Below, piece after piece: positions 30,662 through 39,362 of a stretch of 64,000 nucleotides of DNA. Every line of letters begins with the position of its first letter. Position 1 is the stretch's first letter. The position numbers were made by a program, and so were the translations under genes. The notes below the pieces were generated by a model, which had not been told where the DNA came from, did no database searches, and saw only the letters and a list, made by a program, of their open reading frames with translations. The stretch is from Acetoanaerobium pronyense (GTDB lineage: Bacteria > Bacillota > Clostridia > Peptostreptococcales > Filifactoraceae): the NCBI RefSeq assembly GCF_017874355.1, contig NZ_JAGGLI010000010.1:1-64000 (forward strand), read 5' to 3'.

Positions 30662-31744
30662 TTGAGGATATCTATTGATGAAATAGTTGCAGGCATGATT
30701 GTAGATGAGGATATATATAGTGATCAGGGTAATATGATAGTTGGAAGAGGTTTTTCAATATCAAATGTTATCATTTTCAAAAATCTTATGAAAAAACAGG
30801 GTATCGATAAGGTTAAAATACTTTATCTTCAAGAGCCAACAGTAGTAAAAGCAGATGAACCCAAAGCGAAGGCAAGCCCGATAGACAAGGTTATAGAAAA
30901 AGAGATTGATGATTTTAAAAAAGAATTTGAATCAGCAGTCAATAAAATTCAGGACCAGATATTCAGTGAATCATCAGATACTCAGACTCTAAGAGCTATA
31001 CTTGATGAGACCTTGAATCTCAAAAAGGGAAGACATATAAATGTTTTTCAGCTTATGCAAAAGGTTAAAAATCAAGAAAATGAAACTTTTGCCCATTGCT
31101 ACAGTGTATCTTTATCAGCCTATGCTATTGGAAAATGGATTGGTCTTGATGATGAAACACTTACAGACCTTACAATAAGTGCAATACTTTCAGATATAGG
31201 TAAAGCATCAGTCCCTCAGTCTATAATAATGAAAAAAGGAAAGCTTTCTGAGGATGAGTATATACAAACAAAGAAGCATGTGTTTCATTCTCTTGATATG
31301 CTAAGTTCCTACGACCTTGAAGATACAATAAAAGACGGAATTCTTTACCATCATGAAAGGATAGATGGTTCAGGATATCCAAATGGACTTAAAGGAGATG
31401 AAATTCCTCTTTTTTCTAAAATTATAGCTATAGCAGATGTTTTTGTAGCTCTTACATCAGCCAGACCATATAGGGAAAAGCTGACACCCTTTGATGCTAT
31501 AATAATAATGGAAAGAGAATTTATGGACAAGCTGGATATAAGGATTCTTACTGAATTTTTCAAAAGAGTAGGAAACAGCTATATAGGAAATCCAGTAAGA
31601 CTTACAGACGAAAGGGAAGGAGAGATAATATTTATGACCAGCAAGAATCTCTCTAAGCCAGTGATTAAGCTATTTGATACAGACGATATTATTGATTTAA
31701 GTGCAGCTCAATATAAGGATCTGTCTATAAAAGAATTTATATAG
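30662..31744 (+). CDS. HD-GYP domain protein with a damaged HD motif
   Basis: About 360 residues with the same architecture as the gene at 28693. Most metal ligands of an HD-GYP phosphodiesterase are in place: the histidine in AHCYSV, the KKH region, YHHERIDGSGYP and IADVFVALTSARPYR. The HD pair, however, reads SD (ILSDIGK). Activity on c-di-GMP is thus doubtful but not excluded. I chose the TTG at 30662 because GAAAGGAAG lies eight bases upstream and the product then begins MRISIDEI, like its paralogue; an upstream GTG at 30644 is in frame. Its transcript ends at the shared terminator at 31805. Confidence 0.85.
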   Translation: MRISIDEIVAGMIVDEDIYSDQGNMIVGRGFSISNVIIFKNLMKKQGIDKVKILYLQEPTVVKADEPKAKASPIDKVIEKEIDDFKKEFESAVNKIQDQIFSESSDTQTLRAILDETLNLKKGRHINVFQLMQKVKNQENETFAHCYSVSLSAYAIGKWIGLDDETLTDLTISAILSDIGKASVPQSIIMKKGKLSEDEYIQTKKHVFHSLDMLSSYDLEDTIKDGILYHHERIDGSGYPNGLKGDEIPLFSKIIAIADVFVALTSARPYREKLTPFDAIIIMEREFMDKLDIRILTEFFKRVGNSYIGNPVRLTDEREGEIIFMTSKNLSKPVIKLFDTDDIIDLSAAQYKDLSIKEFI

Positions 31745-31804
31745 CTTCAAAAATATTTTATAGTAAATGTTTGATTGGAATCAGATTTAATAGACTGTAA
31801 GCAA

Positions 31805-31837
31805 AAAGCCTCTACCTAATAAAAAGGTAAAGGCTTT
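31805..31837. terminator. Bidirectional terminator between the HD-GYP gene and rpsD
   Basis: A 13-bp stem with one mismatch (31805-31817 with 31825-31837), five bases after the rpsD stop, with a T run on the minus strand. Confidence 0.75.
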
Positions 31838-31841
31838 GATT

Positions 31842-32420
31842 TTATCTTGAGTAAAACTCTATGATGTAAGAATCTATGACTTCTATAGGAATTTCATCTC
31901 TAAGTGGAAGCTTTATAAGACTTCCAGAGAAATTGTTTTTATCCTTTTCTAAGTAGCTTACTCCTAAAAGAGACTCCTCAAAATTAGATTTGAACATTTC
32001 ATTTGATCTTGATTTTTCCCTCAAAGAAATAGTATCCCCTATATTTATTTTATATGAAGGTCTATCTACTTTTTTACCGTTTACTAGTATATGACCATGT
32101 ACTACCATCTGTCTTGCCTGTCTTAAAGTGGCTGCAAAGCCAAGTCTGTAAGCAATATTATCCAGTCTGAGCTCTAGTCTTTGTACTAGCTTTTCCCCAG
32201 GATTTTCTCTAGACTTTAGTGCATCTTTTACATAGATTTTAAACTGCTTTTCTAAGACTCCGTAATAAGCCTTAAGTTTTTGCTTTTCCCTAAGCTGTTT
32301 TCCATACTCAGAAATCTTCCCATGACTTTTTGGGCCTCTTTTCAAAGCTTTAGGGTGATCAAATACATTAACTCCGAGGGATCTAACAATTTTAAACCTC
32401 GGTCCCATTGGTCTTGCCAA
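31842..32420 (-). CDS. rpsD: Ribosomal protein S4, zinc-ligand-less paralogue
   Basis: About 192 residues of a small-subunit S4 protein with the S4 RNA-binding domain (RLELRLDNIAYRLGFAATLRQARQMVVHGHILVNGKKV). The usual N-terminal zinc cysteines are replaced (GPRFKIVRSLG), which is the C-minus form. It is monocistronic and away from the rpsM-rpsK-rpoA cluster, so it is probably a second S4 gene. The TTG at 32420 gives MARPMGPRF and is spaced eight bases from GAGGAGG; an upstream in-frame ATG at 32450 encodes the ribosome site itself. A zinc-limitation role is possible but not shown. Confidence 0.93.
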   Translation of the reverse strand: MARPMGPRFKIVRSLGVNVFDHPKALKRGPKSHGKISEYGKQLREKQKLKAYYGVLEKQFKIYVKDALKSRENPGEKLVQRLELRLDNIAYRLGFAATLRQARQMVVHGHILVNGKKVDRPSYKINIGDTISLREKSRSNEMFKSNFEESLLGVSYLEKDKNNFSGSLIKLPLRDEIPIEVIDSYIIEFYSR

Positions 32421-32478
32421 TATAACTTCCTCCTCAAAAATACTAAACATAATAAATTACGTCCAGCAGCCAATAAAT

Positions 32479-32507
32479 ATTATACAATAAAATTCCAACT
32501 TAGTAAA
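32479..32507 (-). promoter_or_regulatory. SigmaA promoter for the S4 gene
   Basis: Minus-strand TTTACT (32507-32502) and TATAAT (32484-32479) with a 17-base spacer. Confidence 0.65.
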
Positions 32508-32543
32508 TGATATTTCCTATCAAATGAAAAATCTCTCTTAGAA

Positions 32544-32571
32544 TTGTAACTTTTATTATAAATGTTATAAT
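32544..32571 (+). promoter_or_regulatory. SigmaA promoter for the hypothetical gene
   Basis: TTGTAA (32544-32549) and TATAAT (32566-32571) with a 16-base spacer, about 30 bases before the GTG at 32603. Confidence 0.6.
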
Positions 32572-32602
32572 TAAGTTAAATAAGATTAGCGGAGGGATTT
32601 TA

Positions 32603-33001
32603 GTGTATCAATTATTAGGAGATCAGGTTTTTGACAGTGAAGAAATAGGAAAACTAATAGAAGATAGTACAGTGTTTAAACTAAGAGAAGATATGAGTAA
32701 AAGAACCAAAAGAGAAGATGCTTTGGCATACAAGCTGAGCATAGGAGTTAAAGAACTAAACCCTGATTCCAAGGATTTTTATAATGACGAAAATGAAATA
32801 GATGAGTTTATGACACTTGCAGATGAGCTTGCCAAGGCTGAGCTTGAAAAGGTAAATCTGGAGTTTACTATAAAAAGTCACTATGCCTATTCCTATGATG
32901 AGGTTGAAAATGAAGTGCTAATCATTGTGGCTATAATGCATGTCCAAAATGGAAGAAGAAAGATACAGGACGTTTTAAAAAGGCTGATGAGTCAGGTTTA
33001 G
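32603..33001 (+). CDS. Hypothetical protein
   Basis: 132 residues, acidic and mostly helical, with no membrane segment or signal. Not recognised. It has a GTG start with GGAGGG seven bases upstream and its own promoter, so it is probably a real gene. Its C-terminus (VLIIVAIMHVQNGRRKIQDVLKRLMSQ) is more hydrophobic and basic than the rest. A terminator follows at 33045. It precedes the glycosyltransferase genes, but read-through is not certain. Confidence 0.6.
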   Translation: MYQLLGDQVFDSEEIGKLIEDSTVFKLREDMSKRTKREDALAYKLSIGVKELNPDSKDFYNDENEIDEFMTLADELAKAELEKVNLEFTIKSHYAYSYDEVENEVLIIVAIMHVQNGRRKIQDVLKRLMSQV

Positions 33002-33044
33002 AAAAAATCCATCATATGCGATTATAATTATAGAAAAACGGGTA

Positions 33045-33080
33045 AAAACTTTTACTAAAGCATAGTAGAAGTTTTTTCTT
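33045..33080 (+). terminator. Intrinsic terminator before the glycosyltransferase genes
   Basis: A 13-bp stem (33045-33057 with 33063-33075, one G-U pair) followed by a T run. It lies only about 30 bases before the first glycosyltransferase start, so it could act as an attenuator of read-through. Confidence 0.75.
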
Positions 33081-33106
33081 TTTTTGTACTGAAAGGAGTG
33101 ATGGTT

Positions 33107-34333
33107 TTGAAGGTTGCCCTAGGGCTAATAACAAAATACATCAATAGCGATATATCTGTAATGGATTTCGTGAAAAACGCTCAAAAATTCGGACATAATA
33201 TAGATGCTTTAATCATATGTTATTCTCATGGCTACGATAGAAGCTTTGTGGAAAACTTAGAAAAAGAATTTTCAAATACCTATTTAATAAAGGTAAATCA
33301 TAGCTATGATATGGAAGGGGACCTTAGAAAACGAGGTATAAAGACTAAGGATTTCATGCCTCTTATATATTCAGATACCTTCGAAACCTATGGACTTTTG
33401 CCATATAGCACATATAGAAATACGGTTCTTATAAAGGCAATGCTCCTTGAGATGGATGTCCTTTTCTTTGTGGATACTGATGTATACCCTCTTTTACTCA
33501 AGAAAAAGAAGAGAGAGTCTTCTCTTCCTGATTATATATCTCTTGAAGACACCAAAGAGCTTGAGAATTATGAACTTGAAGAGATAGATTTTTTTGGAGA
33601 GCACTTTAAATACCTCAAAGATGAGGATGTGATGGTTACCACAAGTGACTATTCAGGATACTATATAGTTCCTCCTATGGACTTTGATTATTTGGATGAT
33701 TATATGAAAGGCCTCCAAAAGGAAGGGGCTCTTGATTTTGTAAAGAAATGCAAAGAAGAAAAATGTATAGTATATGCAAATGAAGAGAGAAAACCTTTCA
33801 AAACAGATAAGTTCCTTGGTGGAAATATGGCAATCAAGCTTAAAGCATTTAGAAACCTTCCTCCGTTTTTTTCTTCAACCTATGTTGTAGCTGATGAGCT
33901 AGTTCTTACAAGAGGAGAAGATACTCTTATGGGAAATTTTGCAAAAAACAGTAATCTAAAGGCTGTAGATATAGACCTTCTTATATTTCATAACACCTAT
34001 TCTGACTTTCCGAATCCCCCTGACATTCAAAGAAGCAAGGCCATTAGAGACAGATTTTATTATGCATCCCTTGGATGGATTGGAAGAAATCCTTTTATGA
34101 ATTATATAGATGGTAAAGACTATAGAGAGCTTTATAAATACCAGAGGGATCATCTTATAAAAAGCTCTGTCCATATGGCTAGATATCTGAAAGATAGAAG
34201 ATTTCTTATAATGCCAAGAGCTATAGAAAACTCTATGGACGATCTTAAGCGAATACGTTCAGAATACGAGCTTTCAATAGAAGGATTTGAAAAAATAAAG
34301 GACAGGCTTGTTTGCAGGAGGTGGCACAAATGA
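33107..34333 (+). CDS. GT-A-type glycosyltransferase
   Basis: About 408 residues with GT-A features: a nucleotide-binding N-terminal half, a DxD-like FFVDTDVYPLL near residue 125, FLGGNMAIK and a later RGEDTLMGNF acceptor-side motif. No transmembrane helix is evident. Donor and acceptor are unknown. GTG at 33098 and ATG at 33101 sit almost on the GGAG site; the TTG at 33107 fits better and yields MKVALGL. The stop overlaps the next start in ATGA, so translation is coupled. Confidence 0.8.
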   Translation: MKVALGLITKYINSDISVMDFVKNAQKFGHNIDALIICYSHGYDRSFVENLEKEFSNTYLIKVNHSYDMEGDLRKRGIKTKDFMPLIYSDTFETYGLLPYSTYRNTVLIKAMLLEMDVLFFVDTDVYPLLLKKKKRESSLPDYISLEDTKELENYELEEIDFFGEHFKYLKDEDVMVTTSDYSGYYIVPPMDFDYLDDYMKGLQKEGALDFVKKCKEEKCIVYANEERKPFKTDKFLGGNMAIKLKAFRNLPPFFSSTYVVADELVLTRGEDTLMGNFAKNSNLKAVDIDLLIFHNTYSDFPNPPDIQRSKAIRDRFYYASLGWIGRNPFMNYIDGKDYRELYKYQRDHLIKSSVHMARYLKDRRFLIMPRAIENSMDDLKRIRSEYELSIEGFEKIKDRLVCRRWHK

Positions 34334-35526
34334 AGGTTTTAATAATTAATCATTTTCCACTAGAAGGTTCTGGAAGTGGAATATATACAAAAAATATTGC
34401 AAAAAAGCTCCATGATGAGGGTCATGAGGTACTTCTTATAGTTCCTGACCATTATGAAGTCAAGGCAGATTATAAGGTTAAGACTATACTTTTTAAAAAT
34501 GAGGAAAATGAAAAATATGATTTGGATTTTAATTTTCCTTGTTTTACTACTCATCCGAGGAGTAACAAAACCTTTTATAATCTTACAGATGAGGAGATGA
34601 AAAAATATATAGATGCTATGCAAGGGGCAGTCGATGAGGCAGTAAGTGAGTTTAAGCCTGATATAGCTCATTGTCAACATCTTTGGATAGGTCCTTACTG
34701 TGCATATAGGGCAGGTATTCCATATGTAGTAACCGCCCATGGCACTGACTTAAAAGGATTTGTGATAGATGAAAGGTATGTTCCCTATGCCCTTGAAGGG
34801 GGTAAACACGCTGGGAAGGTAATCACCATATCCAAGCAGGTAGACAAAGAAGTGGGAGAACTCTATAAAATCCCAAAAGAAAAGAGAACCCTTATATTAA
34901 ACGGTTTTGATGAGGATATCTTCAATTTAAAAAATGTATCAAGAGAAGAAGTATTAAAGGAATTTGGGATAAAGAGTCCAAAATACCTTGTTTCATTTGT
35001 AGGAAAGCTTGCAGATTTCAAGGGAGTGGATCTTCTTATAAGAGCTGCCAAGATATATGAAGATGAGCTTGGGGATGTCGCTACTTTGATTGTTGGACAT
35101 GGAGAGCTCAAAGACCAGCTTATGGCATTAAAAGAAGAGCTAAACATCAAAAATCTTCACTTTCTTGGACACCAAAATCAGGAAAAGGTGGCTGATATAT
35201 ACAATGTTGCCGATGTCTCAACTGTACCATCCAGAAAGGAGCCTTTTGGACTTGTTGCTATAGAGGCTCTTGCCTGCGGGACTCCAGTTGTAGTTACAAG
35301 CGGAGGAGGACTTGTGGATTTTGTTGATGATTCAATAGGTACAGTAATAGATGAAGAGGATTTTATAGGTCTTGCAAATGGGATAATTAGTGAAATAAAA
35401 AGAGAAGATAAAAAAGAAAAAAGAGAAAGGGCACATAGATTTGCAATGGAGAATTTTTCTTGGAAAAGAGTCATAAAGGAAGTGACACAGGTTTACCAAG
35501 ATGTGATTGAAGGAAAGGAGCTTTAA
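34330..35526 (+). CDS. GT4-family glycosyltransferase
   Basis: About 398 residues of a GT-B retaining glycosyltransferase. GSGSGIYTKNIAKKL begins the acceptor domain, VTAHGTDLKGF follows, and SRKEPFGLVAIEALACGTPVV is the donor-binding EX7E segment. The start at 34330 is set by AGGAGG and overlaps the upstream stop by four bases. It is followed one base later by the next gene in the set. The product is not identifiable: an extracellular polysaccharide, a glycolipid or a small glycoside are all possible. Confidence 0.92.
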   Translation: MKVLIINHFPLEGSGSGIYTKNIAKKLHDEGHEVLLIVPDHYEVKADYKVKTILFKNEENEKYDLDFNFPCFTTHPRSNKTFYNLTDEEMKKYIDAMQGAVDEAVSEFKPDIAHCQHLWIGPYCAYRAGIPYVVTAHGTDLKGFVIDERYVPYALEGGKHAGKVITISKQVDKEVGELYKIPKEKRTLILNGFDEDIFNLKNVSREEVLKEFGIKSPKYLVSFVGKLADFKGVDLLIRAAKIYEDELGDVATLIVGHGELKDQLMALKEELNIKNLHFLGHQNQEKVADIYNVADVSTVPSRKEPFGLVAIEALACGTPVVVTSGGGLVDFVDDSIGTVIDEEDFIGLANGIISEIKREDKKEKRERAHRFAMENFSWKRVIKEVTQVYQDVIEGKEL

Positions 35527-35527
35527 T

Positions 35528-37264
35528 ATGAGGACTGTAATGGTGATTCCAGTTTATTATTCAAGATCCAAAAAAGATGGACATGCGGAGGGTGATGCAG
35601 TATATGACCATCCAACGCCAATTGATGAAGATGGTACCCTCAAAAGAACCTTAGAAAGTATTAAAATCCTAAATAATCAGGATTTTCAGCTTGCGCTTAT
35701 AGTATCTCCCACAAGTGAAGACCTTACTTCTTTAGCCAAAGAAAAAGTAAGAAAAATATTAGAAGAAGTGAAGCTTGATGTACAGACATTCGTTTTGACG
35801 CCGGATGAACTCAACCAAATTAAAGAGCTTGCCATGAAAAATAATACAAAGCAAGAAATTATTGATATTATGAATATAAAAGGCTATGCAAATGTAAGAA
35901 ACATGTGCATATATGCGGCATATATTCTTGGCGCTGAGGTAGCTGTTCTTATAGACGATGATGAACTATTTGAAAAAGAAAATTTTATGGACTTAGCCAC
36001 AGAATTTATAGGAGGAAGACTCTACGGCAAAACGATTGATGGTATCGCAGGCTATTATCTCAATAAATATGGCAACTACTATGACGATGTAGACATAGAG
36101 CCGTGGATGACATACTGGGATAGATTTGGATACAAGGGAAAGGCTTTTGACAAGATAATAGGTCAACAGCCACGAATTAAGCTTACTCCATTTGCTTTTG
36201 GAGGAGCTATGGTAATACACAGAAATCTTTTCAAGACAGTGCCCTTTGATCCAAATATAACAAGAGGAGAGGATATAGACTATCTTATAAATGCAAAGAT
36301 GTTTGGTTTTCATTTCTTCCTTGATAGAGAGCTTTCTATAAAGCATCTTCCACCTAAAAAGACTCATCCAGTATGGAAGAGATTCAGAGAAGATATTTAT
36401 AGATTCTTATATGAAAAGGCAAAGATTGATAGTCAGGTCGAGACTCCAAATATGAATATGGTAACTGCAAAAGACTTTGACCCGTATCCAGGAAATTTTC
36501 TCACACATGAGCTTGAAGATATGATATTCAAAGCAAATATAATGCTTGCAATGGATTATTTCAGCAGTGGAGATGTAGAAGCGGCAAAGGAAACTATGAA
36601 CAATATTTATCTTTCAAAATACGATGCAAAGCCTAAATTTAACGTTTTTCAAGAATTTCAAAGACTTCAAAAAGACTGGAAAGGGCTACTTGCATTTACA
36701 AAGAAATATATGGTTGATATTAGAGAGATAATAAATGAAGCTGAGCTGGGATATGTAAAGAAGTATGAAAAGCAGGTCTTTGTAAAATCAATGCCTAGAG
36801 AAGAAATCGAATTGCTTCTAAAATCAATGGATTTCTTTAATGCACTTGAAGGAAGAGATGTAGAGACATTATCTGCAATTGCAAAAATACGCAGTTATCC
36901 TGAGGGAGCCTATGTAGGAAAAAGTGGCGAAAAAGTAAGGACTATGAGAATAGTTTCAAATGGTTCTGTTAGAATTGTCAAAGAGGATAATGATGGAGAT
37001 CAGGTGGAGCTGGCTCATCTTAAAGAAGGGGAATATTTTGGAGAGACTATGGATAAGACATTTATGTCCTATGTTGATATAATAGCATACGAAGATTCCG
37101 AATTAATTGAAATAGACCATGATGAGCTTTTGAGTCTTGTAGACTCAAATCCAATTCTAGGTATGAGAATCTTTAAAATGTTAAATGCCAAACTTTCACT
37201 AAAACTTAAAAAGCTAAACGAAAAATATACAGATCTTACAGGCAGAGGCCAGAGTATATATTAG
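35528..37264 (+). CDS. Glycosyltransferase fused to a cyclic-nucleotide-binding-like domain
   Basis: About 578 residues. Residues 1-300 form a GT-A-like glycosyltransferase: MVIPVYY start, VLIDDDE near 140, an FAFGGAMVIHR segment and the acceptor motif RGEDIDYLI. A helical linker of about 100 residues follows. Residues from about 430 to 560 match a CAP-family cyclic-nucleotide-binding domain: SYPEGAYVGKSGEKVRTMRIVS, GSVRIV, HLKEGEYFGET. The usual phosphate-cassette arginine is not visible (FMSYVDIIA where an R-[ST]-A is expected), so the ligand may differ or be absent. The ATG at 35528 follows AAAGGAG; earlier in-frame codons lie inside the upstream gene. Confidence 0.85.
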   Translation: MRTVMVIPVYYSRSKKDGHAEGDAVYDHPTPIDEDGTLKRTLESIKILNNQDFQLALIVSPTSEDLTSLAKEKVRKILEEVKLDVQTFVLTPDELNQIKELAMKNNTKQEIIDIMNIKGYANVRNMCIYAAYILGAEVAVLIDDDELFEKENFMDLATEFIGGRLYGKTIDGIAGYYLNKYGNYYDDVDIEPWMTYWDRFGYKGKAFDKIIGQQPRIKLTPFAFGGAMVIHRNLFKTVPFDPNITRGEDIDYLINAKMFGFHFFLDRELSIKHLPPKKTHPVWKRFREDIYRFLYEKAKIDSQVETPNMNMVTAKDFDPYPGNFLTHELEDMIFKANIMLAMDYFSSGDVEAAKETMNNIYLSKYDAKPKFNVFQEFQRLQKDWKGLLAFTKKYMVDIREIINEAELGYVKKYEKQVFVKSMPREEIELLLKSMDFFNALEGRDVETLSAIAKIRSYPEGAYVGKSGEKVRTMRIVSNGSVRIVKEDNDGDQVELAHLKEGEYFGETMDKTFMSYVDIIAYEDSELIEIDHDELLSLVDSNPILGMRIFKMLNAKLSLKLKKLNEKYTDLTGRGQSIY

Positions 37265-37324
37265 CATTAAGAAAACCTCAAAAGTTAAAGGGCAATAAAA
37301 TTATATTATGATTTTACGCAAAAT

Positions 37325-37356
37325 AAAAAGCTGGGAAATATTCCCAGCTTTTTTGT
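37325..37356. terminator. Bidirectional terminator after the glycosyltransferase operon
   Basis: A perfect 13-bp stem (37325-37337 with 37341-37353), 3-base loop, T run on plus and A run on the other side. It separates the operon from pepA on minus. Confidence 0.88.
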
Positions 37357-37400
37357 GTAATAAGCTTTTATATAATTTAAACCTTGATTTAAAAATAATT

Positions 37401-38900
37401 CTATCTGTGCTGCACTCTTTTAAAGAAGTTATAAAGAAGAGAAACTCCAGCTCCTGTACCCCCACTTGGGCAATTTGCAGAAGGCTTGTCACTCCATGAT
37501 GTTCCTGCAATATCAAGATGTACCCACGGAAGGTCTTTGGTGAATTCCTTTATAAATAATCCTGCAGTTATAGTACCTGCAAGTCTTCCAGCAGAGTTTT
37601 TAAGGTCTGCGACATCAGACTTTAGGAGTTTTTTGTAAGCTTCCTCCGCAGGAAGTCTCCATATTTTTTCTCCAGATATCTTTGAAGCATCTTCCATTGT
37701 TTTGTACATATCATCATCAGAAGCTACACAAGATGTGATTTTATCTCCAAGAGCTACAAGAGCTGCTCCTGTAAGTGTAGCTATGTCAATAATTTTACTG
37801 ACTCCTTCTTTTTCAATGGCATAGGTTACAGCATCTATAAGGGTAAGTCTTCCTTCGGCGTCAGTGTTATTCACCTCAATATATTTTCCAGCCATTGAAC
37901 CAATCACATCTCCAGGTTTGTAGGCATGTCCAGAAATCATATTTTCGCAGGCTGCTACAACTGCAGTCACATTAACTTTCAAGCCTTGAGAAGCTATCAT
38001 ATTCATAGCACCTATAGTAGCAGCAGAACCGCCCATATCAGATTTCATAGTAAGCATTCCATCTGTAGGCTTGATTGAATATCCGCCACTGTCATAGGTA
38101 AGTCCTTTTCCGATTAATCCATAAACCTCATTGCTATTTGGGTTTCCTTCGTATTTCATTACTATAAGCTTCATAGGCTCAGCGGAACCTTTAGCAACCG
38201 CAAGAAAAGCTTCCATTCCAAATGCTTCTATATCACTTTCATTGTGAATTTTCACAGAATATCCATATTCCTTGCCAAATTTTTCAGCTTCTTGAGCAAG
38301 CATCGAAGGAGTCATAATATTTGAGGGCTCGTTTACAAGATTTCTAGCTACACATATAGAGTGACCTTCCATCATTCCTTCTGCAAGGCCTCTTTCTAGT
38401 TCTTCTATATCATCTTCATTGTGTACAAGGATATTTGCTTCCACGATTTCTTTAGTTTCTTCATTTGCAGTCTTGTATGATAGAAAATCATAATCTCCAA
38501 GGATTACACTTTTAGCGATTTCGGCAACCATTTCACTCTTTGATATAGCACATGAGCTAAATATCTGATGTATCTCAATAGCTTTGGATTTAAGTTTTTT
38601 AGCTTCCTTTACCGCAGAGGATATAGCCGCTTGAACTGTAAAAGCATCTGCACACTTTTCATTTCCTAGTCCTACTAGTATTACGTTTCTAGGATTTTCC
38701 TCTCGAGCAAGCCTAAATGACTCTATTTGGTCTTTTTTTCCGGTAAAGACCTCAGTTCTAAGTAGATGGCTAACCATTGCTTCTATGTCACTATCAAGAT
38801 AAAGTAAATCTTCGGAAATCTCTATTCCTTCTGTAAAAGGTATTATAGCAGTATCACAAAGAGCTGTAGATTCTCCATGTTTGCTTATTCTTATATCCAT
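37401..38900 (-). CDS. pepA: Leucyl aminopeptidase (M17)
   Basis: About 499 residues of a cytosolic M17 aminopeptidase with two metal ions. Visible signatures are GKGLTYDSGGYSIKP, MKSDMGGSAATIGAM and the hallmark VNNTDAEGRLTLIDA, with an N-terminal macro-like domain. It frees N-terminal residues from peptides. The ATG at 38900 has GAAAGGGG upstream; an in-frame TTG at 38918 would include that site. Monocistronic, sharing a terminator at 37325. Confidence 0.95.
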   Translation of the reverse strand: MDIRISKHGESTALCDTAIIPFTEGIEISEDLLYLDSDIEAMVSHLLRTEVFTGKKDQIESFRLAREENPRNVILVGLGNEKCADAFTVQAAISSAVKEAKKLKSKAIEIHQIFSSCAISKSEMVAEIAKSVILGDYDFLSYKTANEETKEIVEANILVHNEDDIEELERGLAEGMMEGHSICVARNLVNEPSNIMTPSMLAQEAEKFGKEYGYSVKIHNESDIEAFGMEAFLAVAKGSAEPMKLIVMKYEGNPNSNEVYGLIGKGLTYDSGGYSIKPTDGMLTMKSDMGGSAATIGAMNMIASQGLKVNVTAVVAACENMISGHAYKPGDVIGSMAGKYIEVNNTDAEGRLTLIDAVTYAIEKEGVSKIIDIATLTGAALVALGDKITSCVASDDDMYKTMEDASKISGEKIWRLPAEEAYKKLLKSDVADLKNSAGRLAGTITAGLFIKEFTKDLPWVHLDIAGTSWSDKPSANCPSGGTGAGVSLLYNFFKRVQHR

Positions 38901-39046
38901 TTTTAAATCCCCTTTCAATTATAGTCAATATTAATAAGATTATACCCTAATAAAACTACACTGAACAGAACTATAAAGTTAATATTTAGAAATTTTTATA
39001 CATATAGTATTTTCTGAAATCGTTGAATATATTATCTTTAATCATT

Positions 39047-39075
39047 TTGAAGGATTTTCCATTTCTTAGTAGAAT
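39047..39075 (+). promoter_or_regulatory. Promoter of a short transcript
   Basis: TTGAAG (39047-39052) and TAGAAT (39070-39075) with a 17-base spacer. It precedes a 47-codon ORF and a terminator, predicting a transcript of about 205 bases. Confidence 0.5.
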
Positions 39076-39125
39076 TATAATAATGTGAAATACTTTAATA
39101 GTTATGCTTTGGGATGTGATAATTT

Positions 39126-39269
39126 ATGAAGGAAAAAGACATCTGCAGGGATATTCAAGCCAAATCAGATTTTAGACGCGATTATGAGAGAAGAAGGATA
39201 TCTTCTCTTCTCACAAAAGTTGTTCACAAAATAAAGGTTGAAAACACAAAAAAGACAAGTAAGCAATAA
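39126..39269 (+). CDS. Possible small basic protein or small RNA
   Basis: A 47-codon ORF (begins MKEKDICRDIQAKSD, ends KKTSKQ) rich in arginine and lysine, with no membrane segment. The only ribosome-site candidate is a weak GGGATG about 13 bases upstream. Its last codons form the 5' arm of the terminator at 39251. It may be a real small protein, or the transcript may be a non-coding RNA. I do not recognise either. Confidence 0.4.
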   Translation: MKEKDICRDIQAKSDFRRDYERRRISSLLTKVVHKIKVENTKKTSKQ

Positions 39270-39286
39270 ACTTACTTGTCTTTTTT
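39251..39286 (+). terminator. Strong terminator of the short transcript
   Basis: A perfect 13-bp stem (39251-39263 with 39271-39283) and a run of T. It lies 77 bases before the L25 gene and on the plus strand, so it cannot serve pepA. Confidence 0.85.
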
Positions 39287-39362
39287 GACTATAAATGTTA
39301 ATTAGGGATGTGCATAGGGTAAAAGTACATAGAGCACTAAAATATGAAAGGAGAAATGGACC

